Positions 59,277-64,000 of a DNA stretch of 64,000 bases are shown piece after piece. Positions within the stretch are counted from its first letter, which is position 1. The number at the start of each line of letters is the position of its first letter. The DNA is taken from assembly GCA_964620595.1 (NCBI GenBank), contig CAZUHP010000008.1:1-64000 (forward strand), in the 5' to 3' direction. A program made the position numbers and the translations under genes. The notes below the pieces were generated by a model. The model saw only the letters and a list, made by a program, of their open reading frames with translations, ran no database searches and was not told the origin of the DNA. The DNA is from Desulfocarbo sp964620595. GTDB lineage: Bacteria > Desulfobacterota > Desulfarculia > Desulfarculales > Desulfarculaceae.

Positions 59277-61265
59277 TCAGGCAGAGAGCTTGGCCTTGGC
59301 TTCCTCCAGCTCCAGGGCCAGTTCCTCCCAGCGCTGGGTGAGCCGCTCCAGGCGGGCCTTGGCCTCGTCGTGGGCCCGGCTCAGCTCGGCCCAGCGCTCG
59401 GGGTCCTGGTAGGCCCCGGGGTCCACCATCTGCTCCACCAACTCGTCCAGGCGGGCGGTGGCCTCCTCCACCTGGGCCTCCACCTGGTCCAGCTTTTCCT
59501 TCAGCGGTTTCAGCTTGCGGTAGATGGCGTTGCGGGCCTCGGCCTCGGCCCGCTTCTGGGCGGCGCTCTTGCGCCGGCCGGCCGGCGCGGACTTGGCCGG
59601 GGCAGCCGGCCGGGGGCCTTGCCCCGCCGTCTTTTGGCTTTCCCCCTCCAACTCGGCGCCCAGCTTGTTCCGCCACAGCCGGTAGAAGTCGTCGAAGTTG
59701 CCCGGGCACACCGTGACCCGGCCGCCCTGCACGTAGGCCACCTTGTTGGCCACGGTGTTTATGAGGTGGCGGTCGTGGCTGATGAGCACGATGGTGCCCT
59801 GGTACTGTTCCAGGGCCTTTTCCAGCACCCGGCGGGAGGAGATGTCCAGGTGGTTGGTGGGCTCGTCCAGGAGCAGGAAGTTGGGCGCGGTGATGAGCAG
59901 CTTGGCCAGGACCAGGCGCGAGCGCTCCCCGCCCGAGAGCACCCGCACCTTCTTGAATACGTCGTCGCCCTTGAACAGGAAGGTGCCCAACAGCGAGCGC
60001 TGGCGGGACAGGGGCATGAGCCCGGCCACGGTGCCCAGCTCCTCCAGCACGGTGTGGTCCGGGTGCAGGTCCTCCAGGGCGTGCTGGGAGAACACCCCCA
60101 TCTTGACCCGGCCGCCCACCAGGCGGCGGCCGCGCTGGGGCTGCACCAGGCCGGCCAGGAGCTTGAGCAGGGTGGACTTGCCCTGGCCGTTGCGGCCCAG
60201 AAGGGCCAGGCGGTCGCCGCGCTGCACCGAAAAGTCCAGGCCCTGGTACACCACGTTGTCGCCGTAGGCCATGTGAACCCCCAAAAGCTCCACCACCACC
60301 TGGGCCGAGCGGTCCGGCTGGGGCAGCTCGAAGTGGATGGCCTGGTCCCGCTGGGGCAGCTCCAGCTTCTCCATGTTCTCCAGGGCCTTGAGTCGGGCCT
60401 GCACCTGCTTGGCCCGGTCCTTGCGCGAGCGGTTGCGCTCGATGAAGTTCTGCATGTCGCGGATGCGTTCCTGCTGGGCGTAATAGGCTTTTTCCTGGGC
60501 CTTGCGCCGCGACTCGCGCTGGGCCTCGAACTCGGAGTAGTTGCCGCCGTACACGTAGAGCTGGCCCTGGTCCAGTTCCACGATGCGGTTCACCACCTTG
60601 TCCAAGAACACCCGGTCGTGGCTGACCAGCACCAGGGAGGCGGGGCTCTTCACCAGTTGCCCCTCCAGCCAGAGCAGGGACTCCAGGTCCAGGTGGTTGG
60701 TGGGCTCGTCCAGGAGAATGATGTCCGGCGCGGAGAGGAGGATGCGGGCCAGGGCGGCGCGCATGAGCCAGCCGCCGGACAGGGTGCCCACGTCCCGCTG
60801 GAACTGGTCCTGGCTGAATCCCAGGCCGGAGAGCACCTTGCTGGCCCGGGCCTCCAGGTCGTAGCCGCCCAGGCCCTCGAACAGGGTCATGAGCTGGCCC
60901 TGACGGGCGAGAAGCTCCTCGGTCCTTTGCGGGTCCGGCCCGGCGGCCAGCTCCCGGTGTACCTGGCGCAGCTCGGCCTCCACCTCGCCCAGGCGGTCGC
61001 CGGTGTCCATGGCCAGCTCCAGCACGGTGCGGCCGCTCAAGGAGAGCAGCTCCTGGGGCAGATAACCCAGGCGCAGGTTCTTGGCCTTGAACACCTCGCC
61101 CCGGTCCGGCTCCACCTGGCCCAGGAAAAGGCCCAGGATGGTGGACTTGCCCGCGCCGTTGGGCCCCACCAGGCCCAGGCGTTCGCCGGGCCCCACCTGG
61201 AGGCTCACGCCCTTGAGGACCTCCTGCCGGCCATAGGCCTTGTAAACCTGGTGCAACGCGATCAT
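59277..61265 (-). CDS. ABC-F family ATPase (Uup/EttA-like)
   Basis: 662 residues from ATG 61265; upstream in-frame sequence to 61391 is unlikely. Two ABC domains without membrane segments: first with GPNGAGKSTILGL, LSGGWLMRAALARIL and LLDEPTNHLDLESLLWLEGQ; second with GRNGQGKSTLLKLLAG, LSGGERSRLVLAKLL and DEPTNHLDISSRRVLEK. The inter-domain arm (about residues 235-310) and a C-terminal coiled coil (about 560-660; KLKPLKEKLDQVEAQVEEA) match the Uup/YheS subgroup. These proteins act on ribosomes in translation or on DNA in Uup. Antibiotic resistance is not implied. The gene is monocistronic as far as visible. Confidence 0.9.
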   Translation of the reverse strand: MIALHQVYKAYGRQEVLKGVSLQVGPGERLGLVGPNGAGKSTILGLFLGQVEPDRGEVFKAKNLRLGYLPQELLSLSGRTVLELAMDTGDRLGEVEAELRQVHRELAAGPDPQRTEELLARQGQLMTLFEGLGGYDLEARASKVLSGLGFSQDQFQRDVGTLSGGWLMRAALARILLSAPDIILLDEPTNHLDLESLLWLEGQLVKSPASLVLVSHDRVFLDKVVNRIVELDQGQLYVYGGNYSEFEAQRESRRKAQEKAYYAQQERIRDMQNFIERNRSRKDRAKQVQARLKALENMEKLELPQRDQAIHFELPQPDRSAQVVVELLGVHMAYGDNVVYQGLDFSVQRGDRLALLGRNGQGKSTLLKLLAGLVQPQRGRRLVGGRVKMGVFSQHALEDLHPDHTVLEELGTVAGLMPLSRQRSLLGTFLFKGDDVFKKVRVLSGGERSRLVLAKLLITAPNFLLLDEPTNHLDISSRRVLEKALEQYQGTIVLISHDRHLINTVANKVAYVQGGRVTVCPGNFDDFYRLWRNKLGAELEGESQKTAGQGPRPAAPAKSAPAGRRKSAAQKRAEAEARNAIYRKLKPLKEKLDQVEAQVEEATARLDELVEQMVDPGAYQDPERWAELSRAHDEAKARLERLTQRWEELALELEEAKAKLSA

Positions 61266-61341
61266 GGGCCAGTTGATACCATCCGGCAGCCCCCCTGGCA
61301 AGACGGCGCCGGCCCGGGCCCATGCCCGCAGCCGTTCCTTT

Positions 61342-61350
61342 TGGTATAAT
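61342..61350 (+). promoter_or_regulatory. Extended -10 promoter of the large exported-protein gene
   Basis: TGGTATAAT at 61342-61350 contains a perfect -10 hexamer (61345-61350) with the TG extension. No good -35 is present, as usual for this class. It lies 65 bases before the GTG at 61415. Confidence 0.6.
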
Positions 61351-61414
61351 TTCCCAGTGCCAGCCTGCTCCTCCCACCCTCTACCCCTCAAACTTGCCCC
61401 AAGGAGTGATCCTA

Positions 61415-64000
61415 GTGCCGTCCCGCTTTGCCGTTCGCCCCGTGATAATACTGCTGGCGGCCCTGATGGTGGCCGCCGCCTTTTTCGCCGCGCCGGGCCT
61501 TTGCGCCGAAAAGGCCCCCTTCTCCCTGGAGACCCAGGAGAAGTGGCTCTGGGAGTCCATAGAAGAGGCGATCCTGGAGATGCACCAGAGCCCGGCCGAG
61601 CTGAAGAAGACCCTGGAGCACCTGCGGGGCACCGGCGGCGGCTCCTGGCTCAACAACACCACGGGCAAGGGATCGGACATCGACTTCACCCTGGGCTCCT
61701 CGGACCCCAAGCTGGAGGAGGAACTCACCCGCCGGGTGCGCCAGGGCATAGAGAGGCGCTATGAGGCCGCCCTCAAGAAGGCGGCCAGGCAGGGACGCTT
61801 CAAGCACCTGTCCGTGCCCAAGGGGCCGGACGTGAAGGTGGTGCACAGCCGGGTGCGCGACTGGGACGAGCTGTTCACCGGCCCCACCGGCCAGAGGTTC
61901 TTCCTGGACTACGCCAACCGCACCGGCGGCGGCGTGGCCTGCTTCAAGTGGGAGCCGGTGCTCGACGCCAAGGGCAGGGTGGTGGGGCTCAAGCGGATGC
62001 GCGAGGTCACCGAGGAGTTCTGGCGGGTGACCCAGGGCAAGGTGCCCAAGTACCTCACCAACCCCTCCAAGTTCGTGGACGAGAGCCTGGCCATGCTGGC
62101 CAAGGCGGGCAAGGGCTCGGTGGACGCCCGGGCGCGGGCCGCGGCCAAGTATCTGAACAACACCCAGGAATGGCTGGTGCCCGGCCTGGAGAAGCAGTGG
62201 GGCGCCAGGCTGAACCAGCTCCGGGCCGATCCTAACCAGCGCCAGTTTGCCAAGTTCCTGTTGGATATCAAGAAAAAGCCCCTTGCCGAGCAGAAGGAGC
62301 TTTTGAAGATTCATTTCGGGGTGAAGACCGACGAGGAGGTGGGCCGCAAGCTGGCCCAGTTCGCCGATAGGGTGGAGAGCCACCTGGCCAGGATGAGCGA
62401 CGACATGAAGTACCTGGGCCAGCTCTCCCGCAGCGGCCGGCTCCAGCGCCTGGGCGGCCCCGCCCGCGCCCTGGGTCTGCGCAAGGCCCTGATGGAGGCC
62501 TTTGCCAGCGCCACCGGCCGGGTGATGCTGGCCGCGGACGTGGTGGGCATCATCCTGGCCTACCAGGACGGCGGGCCGGGCGCGGCCGCCCTGGAGACCG
62601 CCTCGGTGGCCGCCTCCATGGCGGTGCCGCCGGCGGCCATCGCCGCCCTGGTGGCCGACGTGGGCCGCCAGGTGTTCAAGGCCGCGGCCACCTGGGCGAT
62701 CAACGCGGCCATCTTCGACCCCATCAACGACATGGCCATCCGCAAGTTCTACCAGCCGGGCAGCTCCTGCTACCTGTTCCGCAACGGCACCATACCCTTT
62801 GCCAGCCCCTTCCGGGGTCTGACCCGGGAGACCATCGCCTACAAGTTCTCCAGCCAGGCCCAGATACGCGCGGCCACCAACCGCTTCCTGCACGCGGCCA
62901 AGGGCGCGGGCTGCGCCTGGTTCGCCACCGCCGGCGAGGGCGACATCACCGGCCGGCTTTTCGGGAGGCTCTACCGCGATTTCCTGGTCAGCCAGGAGAT
63001 AGCCGCCAAGGTGCAGGAACTGGCCCTCAAGGCCCGGGCCGGCGAGTACCTGCCTCCCTTGCATGCCTTCCGGGTGTTGGTGAACGGGCGCCTGGTAAGC
63101 CCCACCAGCGCTGGCGGCCGCCACGGCCAGGCCCGCTTCCTGCAAAAGGTGGCGCCCGGCCAGGGGGCGGAGTTCAAGATAAAGATCGCCCGGGAATACG
63201 GCATGTGGCAGGGCCTGGACCCCAAGGCCGAGTCCCTCTACAAGGTATGGGGCCAGCACGGTGGCTATGCCGCCATGCGGCGCTACGCGGAAAAGCACAC
63301 CCTGCGCCAATACCTCACCGGCGCGGCCCCCTCGCTGGTGGCGGTGTCCTGGAAGGCGCCGCCGGGCTGGCGCCTGGCCGGCGAGCGGCCGGGCACCCGC
63401 GAGTTCTACCTGTCCAACCCCCAGCGGGTCCAGTGGCGCTACTTCACCCGCACCGTGGCCATCACCCCCGGCCAGGGCGCCAAGGGACGGGCCCAGGCGG
63501 ACTTGACCCTGACCCTGGTCAGCGACACCCCGGGGGTGGCGCCCCAGACCTACAAGCTGGTGCTGGCCGCCGAGCTGGCCGGCCAGGCGCAAAAGCCGGC
63601 CCCGCCGGCCAAGCCCTATAGGACCGACGCCCGGGTGGGGCTGTCCGCGGACAAGACCAGCCGGCCCCTGGAGGGCAAGGTGGTGGTCTCCGCCGTGGTT
63701 AGCGGCGGCAAGGGCCCCTTCACCCTGCATCTTCGGATCAAGACGCCGGGCGGCAAGGTGTTCAAGGAGGCCAGCGCCACCCTAAAGGGCCGCAAGGCGC
63801 GCATCACCTGGGGCAGCCGGGTGCCCAAGCCGGGGGTCTACCGCATATTGGCCTATGTGGACGACGCGGCCGGCGGTTCCTCCCTGTGGAGCCGTCCGCT
63901 TGCCATCACGGTGACCGGGGAGAAAAAGCCGGAGCCGGCCCCCCTGGTCGCGCCCAAGCCCGAGCCCAAGCCGCGGCCCCGCCGGGTACCCTGCGGCAAG
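61415..64000 (+). CDS. Large exported protein, unrecognised (runs off the right edge)
   Basis: At least 862 codons, open to the window end, from GTG 61415 (AAGGAG nine bases upstream). Signal peptide: VPSRFAVRPVIILLAALMVA then AAAFFAAPGLCA. The first 400 mature residues are soluble, helix-rich and Lys/Arg-rich, with a hydrophobic, Ala-rich stretch (about 370-425, LETASVAASMAVPPAAIAAL) that may be membrane-active. From about 720 on the sequence is beta-rich (RVGLSADKTSRPLEGKVVVS, LHLRIKTPGGKVFKEASATL), like an Ig or FN3-type domain, followed by a Pro/Lys linker (KPEPAPLVAPKPEPKPRPRR). No enzyme motif is recognised. Confidence 0.75.
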   Translation, partial: MPSRFAVRPVIILLAALMVAAAFFAAPGLCAEKAPFSLETQEKWLWESIEEAILEMHQSPAELKKTLEHLRGTGGGSWLNNTTGKGSDIDFTLGSSDPKLEEELTRRVRQGIERRYEAALKKAARQGRFKHLSVPKGPDVKVVHSRVRDWDELFTGPTGQRFFLDYANRTGGGVACFKWEPVLDAKGRVVGLKRMREVTEEFWRVTQGKVPKYLTNPSKFVDESLAMLAKAGKGSVDARARAAAKYLNNTQEWLVPGLEKQWGARLNQLRADPNQRQFAKFLLDIKKKPLAEQKELLKIHFGVKTDEEVGRKLAQFADRVESHLARMSDDMKYLGQLSRSGRLQRLGGPARALGLRKALMEAFASATGRVMLAADVVGIILAYQDGGPGAAALETASVAASMAVPPAAIAALVADVGRQVFKAAATWAINAAIFDPINDMAIRKFYQPGSSCYLFRNGTIPFASPFRGLTRETIAYKFSSQAQIRAATNRFLHAAKGAGCAWFATAGEGDITGRLFGRLYRDFLVSQEIAAKVQELALKARAGEYLPPLHAFRVLVNGRLVSPTSAGGRHGQARFLQKVAPGQGAEFKIKIAREYGMWQGLDPKAESLYKVWGQHGGYAAMRRYAEKHTLRQYLTGAAPSLVAVSWKAPPGWRLAGERPGTREFYLSNPQRVQWRYFTRTVAITPGQGAKGRAQADLTLTLVSDTPGVAPQTYKLVLAAELAGQAQKPAPPAKPYRTDARVGLSADKTSRPLEGKVVVSAVVSGGKGPFTLHLRIKTPGGKVFKEASATLKGRKARITWGSRVPKPGVYRILAYVDDAAGGSSLWSRPLAITVTGEKKPEPAPLVAPKPEPKPRPRRVPCGK

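Noticed and set aside
61412..63730. 772-codon open frame on the minus strand
   Set aside because: Antisense to the exported-protein gene, which has a ribosome site, signal peptide and promoter; the antisense product is low-complexity.

Overview
The window is GC-rich (roughly two thirds G+C by eye) and gene-dense. It reads as a Gram-negative, strictly or facultatively anaerobic bacterium, most likely a Desulfobacterota (former Deltaproteobacteria) relative of the Desulfarculus type. The reasons are LptF/LptG (an outer membrane with LPS), a heterodisulfide-reductase (Hdr) / 2-oxoacid:ferredoxin oxidoreductase operon, an HdrA with an in-frame UGA that looks like selenocysteine, a TAXI-type TRAP transporter next to acyl-CoA synthetases, and a sigma-54 regulator. 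The taxonomic call is inference; no rRNA gene is present.

Layout. 1-3.1 kb: dGTPase-like fragment, lptF, lptG, a TPR lipoprotein-like or periplasmic protein. 3.1-3.6 kb: non-coding stretch with two large inverted repeats. 3.6-12.3 kb: TauE/SafE permease, then a plus-strand catabolic operon (IclR regulator, acyl-CoA synthetase, TAXI receptor, DUF1850 protein, fused TRAP permease, second acyl-CoA synthetase) that probably imports and activates an organic acid. 12.4-25.7 kb, all minus strand: glcD/glcF-like 2-hydroxyacid dehydrogenase, then from its own good sigma-70-type promoter a korDABC-[HdrA/GltD fusion]-mvhD-hdrD-hdrA operon linking a 2-oxoacid oxidoreductase to flavin/Fe-S electron transfer. 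25.9-28.2 kb: lytic transglycosylase and MscS channel.

28.8-49.1 kb is the most unusual region. A sigma-54 activator gene is followed by an almost perfect -24/-12 promoter, a small winged-helix gene and then twelve tightly packed genes on the same strand. They encode two large peptidoglycan hydrolases (one 1,277-residue protein carries about five separate wall-cutting domains), a subtilase, a HhH/IPT-domain protein, four paralogues of one unrecognised family (called A here), two paralogues of a second (B), and two further unknowns. None has a recognisable Sec signal peptide, and there is no phage tail, sheath, tube or type VI gene. I read this as an undescribed, sigma-54-controlled, multi-component wall-lytic or cell-lysis system; its function is inference.

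49.2-64 kb: aspartate kinase, adenylate/guanylate cyclase with PilZ-like tail, a four-PAS hybrid histidine kinase, an ECF sigma/anti-sigma operon with a Spy-like protein and two tiny Val/Pro/Arg-rich exported proteins, an integrase remnant beside tRNA-Lys(CTT), an ADP-ribosylglycohydrolase, an ABC-F ATPase and a large exported protein running off the end. A dispersed C/G-rich repeat (unit near CCCCCCGTCG) recurs at four places, once inside a coding region.
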